Assembly (NCBI RefSeq): GCF_001486585.1 | Contig: NZ_LN909046.1 | Coordinates: forward strand, 1,426,001-1,490,000 | Source: Paenibacillus senegalimassiliensis | GTDB lineage: Bacteria; Bacillota; Bacilli; Paenibacillales; Paenibacillaceae | DNA: 64,000 bases | Direction of reading: 5' to 3' | In this document: in pieces, positions 45,653 through 52,999 of the stretch | How the letters are laid out: every line of letters begins with the position of its first letter | How positions within the stretch are numbered: the stretch's first letter is position 1 | Made by a program: the position numbers and the translations under genes | Notes under the pieces: generated by a model | The model's database searches: none | The model's input: the letters and a program-made list of their open reading frames with translations, nothing else | Told to the model about the DNA's origin: nothing

Positions 45653-46189
45653 TTAAGAATCATTACCGTTTGTCTGTCTTTCTCTGATTTCAGTAATTAT
45701 CCGGTGATATTTTTCAATTTCAAAATTAAATTCTAATTCATTGGCACTCATTATGCTTTTAAGGTGCTCAAGTTCTTGTATTAATACCCTAGAAAATTCA
45801 AAAATCTGAGTCCATGAAAAGATAAACTTATTTGAACTTTCAATTGTCTTATCATTGAAAGGGGATTGCTCTGTTAACCAAATTATTCTTTCTGCCTCGT
45901 GAATTACTTCAACATAGTAACCACCACAACCAAATATTCCGCAGGTGCATGTAAATAAAGGATATGTTCCTGGACTAAGTAAGGACTTAAAAAATTCTTC
46001 TACTATAAATACTTCATCTTCATCTAATTTTTTCTCATTGATATATAAGAATAGTTTCCAATCAACGATAGGAACCATTCGACCTTTCACTCTTGTTATA
46101 TTCTTATATACTTTTCTCGTCTCTATTTTCATCTCTGTAGACAATTTATCTGGTCTAAATTTTTCATTTTGCTTTGAGTGAATTTCCAT
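45653..46189 (-). CDS. Cassette protein with a CxC...C motif, unknown function
   Basis: 178 residues. A Cys cluster (FTCTCGIFGCGGYYVEVIHE) around residues 93-110 could bind metal. The N-terminus is polar and the C-terminus helical (FEIEKYHRIITEIRERQ). No family is recognised. AGAGGTG precedes the ATG. It shares the S2-S3 unit with a second gene; a short TATAGCGTTC relic at 46267 suggests two cassettes whose site was lost. Confidence 0.72.
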   Translation of the reverse strand: MEIHSKQNEKFRPDKLSTEMKIETRKVYKNITRVKGRMVPIVDWKLFLYINEKKLDEDEVFIVEEFFKSLLSPGTYPLFTCTCGIFGCGGYYVEVIHEAERIIWLTEQSPFNDKTIESSNKFIFSWTQIFEFSRVLIQELEHLKSIMSANELEFNFEIEKYHRIITEIRERQTNGNDS

Positions 46190-46299
46190 AGTTCACCTCT
46201 GATTCTTCTTACTTTTTTATGTATCTATGTTTAAATATTTCTTCCAATCTTTTCTTTTCGAACTGATATAGCGTTCAAATTCTGTTTTTGCTATGTCGT

Positions 46300-46536
46300 T
46301 CAATTTTTATAAATCTCGTTCTCAAATCTCTCGTTCTTTATCAAAATCATAGCTAAGGATTCACCACAACTTGCTTGAATCATGTCGTCAGTTAAATCTT
46401 GATTTGCCGTTACCATTAAAGCTTCTATTACCGTCTCATGATGATACTCACTTAAATCCATGGCTACGTCGTCTCGCTCCGAATCTGAAGCACTCTCATC
46501 TAGCAATATTTCAATAAGCTTTTCCCACTTCTCCAT
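46300..46536 (-). CDS. Small HEAT-repeat-like cassette protein
   Basis: 78 residues, all helical: WEKLIEILLDESASDSERDDVAMDLSEY and HHETVIEALMVTANQDLTDDMIQASCGESLAMIL resemble two HEAT-type repeats. Such short proteins often bind partner proteins, for example as immunity proteins; the role here is unknown. TTGAGGGAG precedes the ATG. Confidence 0.7.
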   Translation of the reverse strand: MEKWEKLIEILLDESASDSERDDVAMDLSEYHHETVIEALMVTANQDLTDDMIQASCGESLAMILIKNERFENEIYKN

Positions 46537-46606
46537 AGAACTCCCTCAACATTCAGGTCACTTATTATTTGTTCAGATTATTCTCTAGCTTTACGTATTT
46601 TTCAAT

Positions 46607-46696
46607 TAACGTTCCTGTGTTCACGACCCGACGCATGTCGGGTGTCCGGCGACTGCCGGACCAAGGGCGTATGCCCGTAGCGTGAATATTATGTTA
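46607..46696 (-). repeat. Cassette site S3
   Basis: 90 bp. Three perfect hairpins: CCCGAC-GCAT-GTCGGG, GTCCGGC-GACT-GCCGGAC and GGGC-GTAT-GCCC, within the GTGTTCACG/CGTGAATAT stem and TAAC/GTTA cores. Confidence 0.92.
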
Positions 46697-46749
46697 TCTG
46701 ATGCATCCACCTTCTATGAATTAGCTTTCAGTTCGCTTGTCCTTATTGT

Positions 46750-47064
46750 TTATTTATTCTTTAAATATTCTATCTTCCCTTTAGCTATTGTCTTATTAGT
46801 CCTTAAAGAAAAGCTGTTTCCAGGCTCTAATAAATGATTTGGCGCTTCACTTGAGTCATAACATAAAAAATATAGATCAGCCTTAGCATTTCTACACTCA
46901 TTAGGTTTAACATGTAACTCAACTACCGCACTCCAAAGTCCATATTTCAATTCTTTATCCAAATCAAAAACTATAGGTGTTGAAAAATCTCCAATAATCA
47001 ATCTTTTTTGCCCGCCCTCTTCCTCGCTCAAAAAGTACAAACTAACTACCGCTATTTTTTTCAC
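46750..47064 (-). CDS. Cassette protein, copy 1 of a duplicated cassette
   Basis: 104 residues, GTG start with AGGAAG upstream. MKKIAVVSLYFLSEEEGGQKRLIIGDFSTPIVFDL followed by LWSAVVELHVKPNECRNAKADLYFLCYDS suggests a beta-sandwich, resembling small EF-Tu-tail-like barrel proteins (uncertain). The same gene recurs at 52438 with one residue changed (Arg here, Thr there, in SLRTNK). The identity stops at the flanking site cores. Confidence 0.8.
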   Translation of the reverse strand: MKKIAVVSLYFLSEEEGGQKRLIIGDFSTPIVFDLDKELKYGLWSAVVELHVKPNECRNAKADLYFLCYDSSEAPNHLLEPGNSFSLRTNKTIAKGKIEYLKNK

Positions 47065-47135
47065 TGAAAACCACTTCCTAATTTATAGGGTGTTTTGTCT
47101 TTATCGTTTCTATTAGTCTTTCCGGATGTTTCTGA

Positions 47136-47247
47136 TAACGTTCCCGTATTCCTGAACCCCGTCAGGGGTTGTCTGCAGCCATTGCCTTCATCGCCTTATC
47201 TTCTGCAGACCAAGGAGTGGCAGCGACGAAGCAAGAATATTATGTTA
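47136..47247 (-). repeat. Cassette site S4 (type B)
   Basis: 112 bp. The first hairpin is AACCCC-GTCA-GGGGTT and the second arm is GTCTGCAG...CTGCAGAC with a long loop. Cores and the GTATTC/GAATAT stem are conserved. Confidence 0.88.
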
Positions 47248-47278
47248 TATGTAGTGATCCACCTCTTGGATGTTACAT

Positions 47279-47737
47279 TCAATCCCAATAATTATATATA
47301 ACTTCTCCGATTGTTCCTGGTCCCCAGTATTTAATCATTTTTTGTTCGTATTTTGTTAGTGTTTTTATATGATCTTTTAATAGTGTTTGCTCTAATTGTT
47401 CTTTCGGCAGCACTTTATATCTTTCATTAAATGTCGATCTCATAGATTCAGGTTCATCTATAAATTTAATTCCGCTAATGTTGACTACCGAAGCGTATGC
47501 AACAAAGGGATAAATGGAATGAAAGAGTATATAGAAGTTCTCTGTTCGGTTATAAATATGATAAGTATAAAAGCTCCCATTGTTCGTTAGTAATTCTTTC
47601 TTTATACATTCTCCGTTATTCGATCTTATCGCCTCGAACAGATACACCTCGAACTCCTTATTGTTTTGTTCTCCCCAGTTTTCAGAAGTAACAGAAAATC
47701 CAGTGACACCAGGCTGCATTACTTCATTAATCTCCAT
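47279..47737 (-). CDS. Cassette protein of unknown function
   Basis: About 152 residues from ATG 47737 (MEINEVMQPGVTGF), with AGGTGAATC upstream. The sequence is aromatic-rich: FYTYHIYNRTENFYILFHSIYPFVAYASVVNISGIKFID, then a charged helix. No family is recognised and there is no membrane segment. It fills the S4-S5 cassette. Confidence 0.72.
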   Translation of the reverse strand: MEINEVMQPGVTGFSVTSENWGEQNNKEFEVYLFEAIRSNNGECIKKELLTNNGSFYTYHIYNRTENFYILFHSIYPFVAYASVVNISGIKFIDEPESMRSTFNERYKVLPKEQLEQTLLKDHIKTLTKYEQKMIKYWGPGTIGEVIYNYWD

Positions 47738-47783
47738 TGATTCACCTACCAAGGTTCATATATAGGTTTAGGATCATTTCATC

Positions 47784-47873
47784 TAACGTTCCTGTATTCA
47801 CGACTCGACGTATGTCGAGTATCCGACGAATGCCGGATCAAGGACGAATGTCCGCAGCGTGAATATATTGTTA
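47784..47873 (-). repeat. Cassette site S5
   Basis: 90 bp. Hairpins ACTCGAC-GTAT-GTCGAGT, ATCCGAC/GCCGGAT (one wobble) and GGAC-GAAT-GTCC. The triplet GTTAGCCGA pairs with TCGGCTAAC at S6. Confidence 0.93.
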
Positions 47874-47896
47874 GCCGATGTTAGTTTTCTTCTAAT

Positions 47897-48868
47897 TCAT
47901 AAACCTAATCTAAAATCTTCAATTTTCTGTTTAATAACTTCTTCTGAGTTATTCCCATTCTTTTTTAGCATCAACATTTGTTCAAAATCTGTATCATTTA
48001 TAAAAATAATCAGTTTGCTATGTGCCATCCAAATCTCTCTTTGAGTATAAATTGCAGATTCTTTTGGTTCTGTTCTTAAAGCTATGATTCCAAACATTCC
48101 AGGGCCATAATCTTTTAAATAGTTTGCCATCTGTAATACACAACCTTTGTCCACTTTGGTTGAATAATTTTTCGCGTCAACTATGATATAATCTGCTCTG
48201 TATCTACCTCTTAAATATTTCCAATACCCTTCATCACAATAGTTAGCCATAATAATGTCTCTTCTATTGGCTCTTATGTGATCAGAAAGTTCGATAATCG
48301 GTTTACCTAAGTTAGGACAAAAAAGGTGCTCAAGTATGTTAGCACAGATTTTCTGATAAGCCATCCAGTGCCTATTCCCTTTTGAACAGTTATTCAATTG
48401 TATTAACAATTCATCTTCTTCTGTTTTGCTAAATAACTCATTTTTTTCAAATAATCTTTTTAATTCTTCTGATTGTGACCTTCTTATCTGCGAATGAAAT
48501 ATTTTTGACAATTCATCAATGTCCCATACTGTCAACCAATCTTGTTCGCTTAATTTGCTTTTTTGCTTTGATGAGAGTTCTCCCGGGAATGCTAAAACAA
48601 TTTTATATTTAGATGATTTATACACAGATAACTGTTTTAGGACTTGTTCTAATCTATTCATTGAGAAAATAGGGCTTACTTTACACTGGATTAAAACCTT
48701 TTTTCCTCGATACTCTGCAGCAATGTCAACCCCATAATCTCCATGCACTTGACTTTCCATCACAACATTACTGAAATCTAGATGTTCTTTCATCATATTT
48801 GCCAATTCATATTGAAATATGTATCCAGTTAGAGCACTTGCAGCACTATAATTTCGATTTGGTTCCAT
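47897..48868 (-). CDS. Mrr-like restriction endonuclease domain protein
   Basis: 323 residues. The N-terminal half carries a PD-(D/E)XK core: YQLANMM-like helix, then HGDYGVDIAAEYRGKKVLIQCKVSP, which has the D...Q-x-K residues of the Mrr_cat type, and YKIVLAFPGELS. The second half (ADYIIVDAKNYSTKV) contains a second D-x-K-like element and may be another nuclease-fold module. A defence or genome-surveillance role is inferred. AGGGGATAA precedes the ATG. It fills the S5-S6 cassette. Confidence 0.82.
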   Translation of the reverse strand: MEPNRNYSAASALTGYIFQYELANMMKEHLDFSNVVMESQVHGDYGVDIAAEYRGKKVLIQCKVSPIFSMNRLEQVLKQLSVYKSSKYKIVLAFPGELSSKQKSKLSEQDWLTVWDIDELSKIFHSQIRRSQSEELKRLFEKNELFSKTEEDELLIQLNNCSKGNRHWMAYQKICANILEHLFCPNLGKPIIELSDHIRANRRDIIMANYCDEGYWKYLRGRYRADYIIVDAKNYSTKVDKGCVLQMANYLKDYGPGMFGIIALRTEPKESAIYTQREIWMAHSKLIIFINDTDFEQMLMLKKNGNNSEEVIKQKIEDFRLGL

Positions 48869-48916
48869 TATTAATTATCCCCTATACTTCTAAATGAACT
48901 TTAAACTAATTTCGGC

Positions 48917-49006
48917 TAACGTTCCTGTATTCACGACTCGACGCATGTCGAGTGTCCGGCGTATGCCGGACCAAGGACGAATGTCCGCAGCATGAATATT
49001 ATGTTA
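48917..49006 (-). repeat. Cassette site S6
   Basis: 90 bp and the clearest example: ACTCGAC-GCAT-GTCGAGT, GTCCGGC-GTAT-GCCGGAC and GGAC-GAAT-GTCC lie within a GTATTCACG/CATGAATAT stem and TAAC/GTTA cores. Confidence 0.95.
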
Positions 49007-49044
49007 TAGGAAGTTTCTGGATCTAATGTTTACTTTTCAAGTCA

Positions 49045-49965
49045 TTAATCGTTTAATACTTCATTAATTTTTAAATAAATATTTCCTGTCTGAGAAGCAT
49101 ATCGCCGCTTCCTCACAATCAAAGAAACAAAATCAATTTGATTTTCTAATACAGCCATCAAATCAGCACCATCCATTAAAAGAATAGTACTTCTACCTAC
49201 TGAATGTATTCTTACAGCATCTTCAGAGAATCCGTTGATAGACAAGAAAAGGCCTAGCGTATTATCAAGTTTTCTCTTTACTTTTCCTGTAAAACTATCT
49301 AGCTCTGACGCATCAGACAAGTGCGACCTCCATTTTGCTTCGAATAAAAAATCAGTTCCTTCTAATGAAAAAGCACCATCAATCTGTTCTCCTGTATTTC
49401 TAAATGATGCTTTAGGATCTAAGTCAAACAGTTCGAAAAGATCATACAGAACTTTCTCTAATTCAAATCCTCTTTTTTGAAAATCTTTTGAAGTAACTAG
49501 CCTAAAATAATTTGCCTTAATCTCGTCCAATTTATTTAAGACCGCTTGGCTTGATCTAATTTTCTCTAAATTTTTCATACGTTTTCGCTTGATTTCTTCT
49601 TCATCCTTTAATTTTTGAGTTTGATCTTCAACAACCATTCTTAAATCAGCTACAGCCTGTTTTGCACGTTCAACTTTTTTTCTTCCATCTTCAAGCTGTT
49701 CTAGGTGACGAAAATTGTCCATTTTTATTACTTCTGAGATTAAGCGACGTATATCTCCAATATATTTTTCTTGATTATTACATAGTTCATCTACAATATC
49801 TGAAACGATCTGCCTTTTATATCCATTCCAATCGGGTCTATTGATTATAGACGTATCATTAATACAATTATTCAAAAAGCTCCTGAGATTATTTTTGTAC
49901 CAATATACATTGCATAATGCTTCTTTCAAAAGTTCAATAGCAACTGCTGAGAATTTTTTCTCCAT
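49045..49965 (-). CDS. Restriction endonuclease-like protein with coiled coil
   Basis: 306 residues. A helical N-terminal domain and a coiled coil (about 88-150, VERAKQAVADLRMVVEDQTQKL) precede a C-terminal nuclease fold: GFELEKVLYDLFELFDLD, GEQIDGAFSLEGTDFLFEAKW and DNTLGLFLSINGFS. The D...E-x-K residues fit the PD-(D/E)XK family. A defence role is inferred. GGAGGTAC precedes the ATG. It is the only gene of the S6-S7 cassette. Confidence 0.82.
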   Translation of the reverse strand: MEKKFSAVAIELLKEALCNVYWYKNNLRSFLNNCINDTSIINRPDWNGYKRQIVSDIVDELCNNQEKYIGDIRRLISEVIKMDNFRHLEQLEDGRKKVERAKQAVADLRMVVEDQTQKLKDEEEIKRKRMKNLEKIRSSQAVLNKLDEIKANYFRLVTSKDFQKRGFELEKVLYDLFELFDLDPKASFRNTGEQIDGAFSLEGTDFLFEAKWRSHLSDASELDSFTGKVKRKLDNTLGLFLSINGFSEDAVRIHSVGRSTILLMDGADLMAVLENQIDFVSLIVRKRRYASQTGNIYLKINEVLND

Positions 49966-50005
49966 AAAGATGTACCTCCAAAAAAAGATTTTCGGAAATT
50001 TTCTA

Positions 50006-50053
50006 TAACGTTTCTGTATTCATGAACCCCAAAGGGGTTGTCTGCTGAAATGT
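50006..50053 (-). repeat. Cassette site S7 (type B, right half deleted)
   Basis: TAACGTTTCTGTATTCATG and the AACCCC-AAA-GGGGTT hairpin match S8 up to TCTGCTGAAAT; the rest, including the GTTA core, is missing. This site probably cannot recombine. Confidence 0.85.
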
Positions 50054-50080
50054 CTCCTCGTCGAGATAGCTCAGTTTCAA

Positions 50081-50776
50081 TCAATAATTAAAAAACTCTT
50101 TCCTCTTAATGAAGTTATACATGAAAGGATGATCCTCTTTATTATCTGGATATCTGATACTTTGGTAATCTATCTTCAAATCATCTTCTGTATTTAAGAC
50201 AATCTTCCCCTCAGTTGTAATAAAGAATAGACCTGCATCATACGCAACCTCATGTGTAACACACAAACATACTCCGTTCTGAATTTCTTCTGTACCACCG
50301 TCTGAAACAGGCCATATATGAGCGGCCCGCAAAACTTTAGAATTACTAATGTTACAAACAGCACATTGATTGTTATAAGCTTTTAAAACTTCATCTCTAA
50401 ATGACTTTTGTTTTCTTACAGGTTTTAAAACAATTGATTCTTGCCATTCTCTAGCATTAGGATACGGCCTTCTTGCGTTATATGATTCCTCATCCTCTAA
50501 AATAACGCTCCCGTCATCTTTAGATACTGACGTAGGTAAAGAATCATATCTTAGCATTGACATATCCAAAAGTCCCCATTTCCCATTATAGCCAAGGACA
50601 ACCATTACACGCATTTCATTCTTAGCATGATAAAAATAATTGAAAACAGGATAAATAAGTGCATCATCTAAACCCTCTATGACTTCTTCTCTAATAGCCT
50701 GATTTCTTTTTTCTCTTATTGCAGCATTGTTAGCTTCTCTCAATAATTCTTTAGTAAAATATTTATTTGAATGCAT
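50081..50776 (-). CDS. HNH endonuclease
   Basis: 231 residues. The C-terminal HNH core is clear: NQCAVCNISNSKVLRAAHIWPVSDGGTEEIQNGVCLCVTHEVAYD, with Cys pairs (CAVC) and the AAHI catalytic His. The N-terminal domain (about 1-120) may recognise DNA. It resembles HNH restriction endonucleases of the type II/IV class; a defence role is inferred. GAGGAGAGTG precedes the ATG. The 3' end abuts the truncated site S7. Confidence 0.9.
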   Translation of the reverse strand: MHSNKYFTKELLREANNAAIREKRNQAIREEVIEGLDDALIYPVFNYFYHAKNEMRVMVVLGYNGKWGLLDMSMLRYDSLPTSVSKDDGSVILEDEESYNARRPYPNAREWQESIVLKPVRKQKSFRDEVLKAYNNQCAVCNISNSKVLRAAHIWPVSDGGTEEIQNGVCLCVTHEVAYDAGLFFITTEGKIVLNTEDDLKIDYQSIRYPDNKEDHPFMYNFIKRKEFFNY

Positions 50777-50813
50777 GTTACATCACTCTCCTCTGTATTT
50801 TTCGTATTTCCTA

Positions 50814-50923
50814 TAACGTTCCTGTATTCATGAACCCCAGCGGGGTTGTCTGCTGAAATCCCTCTTCGAAATCCATCCCGCAGACCGAGGCTCCAACGGA
50901 GCCGATGCTTGAATATTATGTTA
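50814..50923 (-). repeat. Cassette site S8 (type B)
   Basis: 110 bp. AACCCC-AGC-GGGGTT, GTCTGC...GCAGAC and GGCTCC-AAC-GGAGCC hairpins. The triplet GTTATGTGA pairs with TCACATAAC at S9. Confidence 0.92.
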
Positions 50924-50960
50924 TGTGAGGTATCTGCCTTCTTGGAAATTCAGAATATAT

Positions 50961-51434
50961 TCATTTCTTTTTCAGTTCTTTCTTAGCCTCATCTCGAATA
51001 ATTTGAATACATTTCTTGACTGCACCATACCATCTATCAAAGTCTCCAACATAATCACCATTACTACTCTCTTGTTCGATATTCTTTACAAGTTCCTCCA
51101 ATGATTTTGTCGATTTTTCAGAAATTATAAAAGCACCTGAAGCATAAATTTTATATATTTGTTGTTTTGAATGACTAAAATTCTTCCATAGTTCTTCATG
51201 AACATCACTATTAATTTTCTTAATTTTTATACCCTCATCGAATAGCTCGCCAAAGTAATATTGTAAATAGGATAGTTCCTCAATAATTTTCGAGTAAGTA
51301 TCTGCTTTTCTTTCCCACCACTTTTGAGTATAAAATTGCTTAATTGATAATCTAACAGTAATAAAGGAAGTTACAATAGATATTAATATTCCTGGAAATA
51401 TTTTTGAAGTTATTACATCGAAGATAATGGCCAT
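50961..51434 (-). CDS. Membrane-anchored helical cassette protein
   Basis: About 157 residues from ATG 51434 (MAIIFDVITSKIFPGILIS), with GGAGGAATT upstream; the longer open frame would run into site S9. An N-terminal transmembrane helix (about 10-28) is followed by a cytoplasmic helical domain (WWERKADTYSKIIEELSYLQYYFGELFD) and a Lys-rich tail. The layout matches the 54138 gene. Function unknown; similar small membrane proteins act as effectors or sensors in phage defence, but that is only a comparison. Confidence 0.75.
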   Translation of the reverse strand: MAIIFDVITSKIFPGILISIVTSFITVRLSIKQFYTQKWWERKADTYSKIIEELSYLQYYFGELFDEGIKIKKINSDVHEELWKNFSHSKQQIYKIYASGAFIISEKSTKSLEELVKNIEQESSNGDYVGDFDRWYGAVKKCIQIIRDEAKKELKKK

Positions 51435-51467
51435 CTTAATTCCTCCATTGTTTGCAGGTATTTCACA

Positions 51468-51557
51468 TAACGTTCCTGTATTCACGACTCGACGCCTGTC
51501 GAGTGTCAGGCGAATGCCGGACCATGGACGAATGTCCGCAGCGTGAGTATTATGTTA
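51468..51557 (-). repeat. Cassette site S9
   Basis: 90 bp. ACTCGAC-GCCT-GTCGAGT, GTCAGGC/GCCGGAC (one mismatch) and GGAC-GAAT-GTCC hairpins, with TAAC/GTTA cores. Confidence 0.92.
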
Positions 51558-51612
51558 AGTGATGTTCCAGTCTTCTTCGAATCATTCGCTCACTTTATGA
51601 TGTCTTTGTGTA

Positions 51613-51990
51613 TTATGAACGGAGTAATTTAAATGCCTTTAGATCAATACCAAATTCTCCTTCTGTCAATATATCAAGTCCCAAAAGTCCATTAATGTTG
51701 TGATATTTAAATGAAGTAAAATCGATGTATACATCCTTTAAAATGAAATCCCCTACCTGTATACCCTCGATTCGTTTACTGAAGGCATGCTCTTTGCCTC
51801 CAATTCCGTAACTCGTTATGATCTCATCTTCAATTTCTACCTGAATTCCAATCTCATCGACCTCATCTTGTGAAATCAAACTATGACTAGCTCCGGTATC
51901 GATCACAATGTTCGATATGATTTTCTTCTGCTTATTAAAATGGACTGTTATTTCTGTAAATAACAGTCCATCCCTATATTCAATATTCAT
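51613..51990 (-). CDS. Retropepsin-like aspartic protease
   Basis: 125 residues. The active-site motif NIVIDTGASHSLIS is at about residues 27-40 and the second family motif NINGLLGLDILTEGEFGID is near the C-terminus. Such single-domain proteases work as homodimers. It follows directly after its partner gene (51991), with no gap, so the two are probably co-translated. The substrate is unknown; the partner could be a substrate or inhibitor. Confidence 0.88.
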   Translation of the reverse strand: MNIEYRDGLLFTEITVHFNKQKKIISNIVIDTGASHSLISQDEVDEIGIQVEIEDEIITSYGIGGKEHAFSKRIEGIQVGDFILKDVYIDFTSFKYHNINGLLGLDILTEGEFGIDLKAFKLLRS

Positions 51991-52233
51991 TTAAAGACTT
52001 CTCCTTAACCCTATATTTTTCCGTACCTTCACAACGACCTGATCTTTAGAAGTATGATAAACCAAAGTCTTGTCTCGGCTGTTCAGTAATTCTCGAGTGG
52101 CGTCTTCATCACTGATCGGACCAATCACAGCCACATCATCAATGACTTCTTGATGGTCCGTTTCTTCCGAATGAAGAACTTCAAACTTTACGAACTGGTT
52201 CGGGAAAATCTGTTGAACTTCTTCCCATTTCAT
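51991..52233 (-). CDS. Partner protein of the aspartic protease
   Basis: 80 residues, acidic: MKWEEVQQIFPNQFVKFEVLHSEETDHQEVIDDVAVIGPISDEDATRELLNS. It ends in RKNIGLRRSL with its stop directly before the protease ATG. It resembles short proteins found upstream of retropepsin-like genes in Firmicutes, of unknown function. GGAGGGACAACG precedes the ATG. It shares one cassette with the protease. Confidence 0.78.
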   Translation of the reverse strand: MKWEEVQQIFPNQFVKFEVLHSEETDHQEVIDDVAVIGPISDEDATRELLNSRDKTLVYHTSKDQVVVKVRKNIGLRRSL

Positions 52234-52298
52234 CGTTGTCCCTCCTGTTCTTTTGATGGTTATATTATACCATTTTATAAGCTTGTAACTCTCACTGG

Positions 52299-52384
52299 GT
52301 TCCTGTATTCACGACTCGACGTATGTCGAATGTCTGGCGACTGCCAGACCAAGGACGAATGTCCGCAGCGTGAATATTATGTTA
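52299..52384 (-). repeat. Cassette site S10 (left core lost)
   Basis: The site starts GTTCCTGTATTCACG but TAAC is replaced by CTGG, so the core adjoining the protease cassette is missing. Three hairpins (CTCGAC/GTCGAA, GTCTGGC-GACT-GCCAGAC, GGAC-GAAT-GTCC) and the right core GTTA remain. Confidence 0.9.
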
Positions 52385-52437
52385 TCTGATGCATCCACCT
52401 TCTATGAATTAGCTTTCAGTTCGCTTGTCCTTATTGT

Positions 52438-52752
52438 TTATTTATTCTTTAAATATTCTATCTTCCCTTTAGCTATTGTCTTATTAGTCGTTAAAGAAAA
52501 GCTGTTTCCAGGCTCTAATAAATGATTTGGTGCTTCACTTGAGTCATAACATAAAAAATATAGATCAGCCTTAGCATTTCTACACTCATTAGGTTTAACA
52601 TGTAACTCAACTACCGCACTCCAAAGTCCATATTTCAATTCTTTATCCAAATCAAAAACTATAGGTGTTGAAAAATCTCCAATAATCAATCTTTTTTGCC
52701 CGCCCTCTTCCTCGCTCAAAAAGTACAAACTAACTACCGCTATTTTTTTCAC
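52438..52752 (-). CDS. Cassette protein, copy 2 of the duplicated cassette
   Basis: 104 residues, identical to the 46750 protein except Thr for Arg in SLTTNK. The whole 447-bp unit from GTTA (52381) to TAAC (52827) matches 46693-47139 with two base changes. The flanking site arms differ at 11 of 82 positions on one side and belong to a different type on the other. This is the best direct evidence that cassettes have moved. Confidence 0.8.
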   Translation of the reverse strand: MKKIAVVSLYFLSEEEGGQKRLIIGDFSTPIVFDLDKELKYGLWSAVVELHVKPNECRNAKADLYFLCYDSSEAPNHLLEPGNSFSLTTNKTIAKGKIEYLKNK

Positions 52753-52823
52753 TGAAAACCACTTCCTAATTTATAGGGTGTTTTGTCTTTATCGTTTCTA
52801 TTAGTCTTTCCGGATGTTTCTGA

Positions 52824-52962
52824 TAACGTTCTTGTATTCGCGAAACACCCCAACCTTAGATAGCTCTTATCTTAGGCTGGGGCGTTTGTTGTCTGAGCTT
52901 CTTCCATGATTATACATCCGACAACCAAGGGACGATAGCCCCGTAGCGTGAATACTGTGTTA
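52824..52962 (-). repeat. Cassette site S11 (enlarged, contains a terminator-like hairpin)
   Basis: 139 bp. After TAACGTTCTTGTATTCGCG comes an ACACCCCAACCTTAGATA/TATCTTAG-CTGGGGCGT stem related to the hairpin at 38573. Then follow about 65 bp shared with 42180-42246 and the GTTA core at 52959. The cassette end GTTATGTGAA pairs over ten bases with S12. Confidence 0.88.
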
Positions 52963-52999
52963 TGTGAAGGACTGGTCTTCTCTGCGTGCACACTCAATA

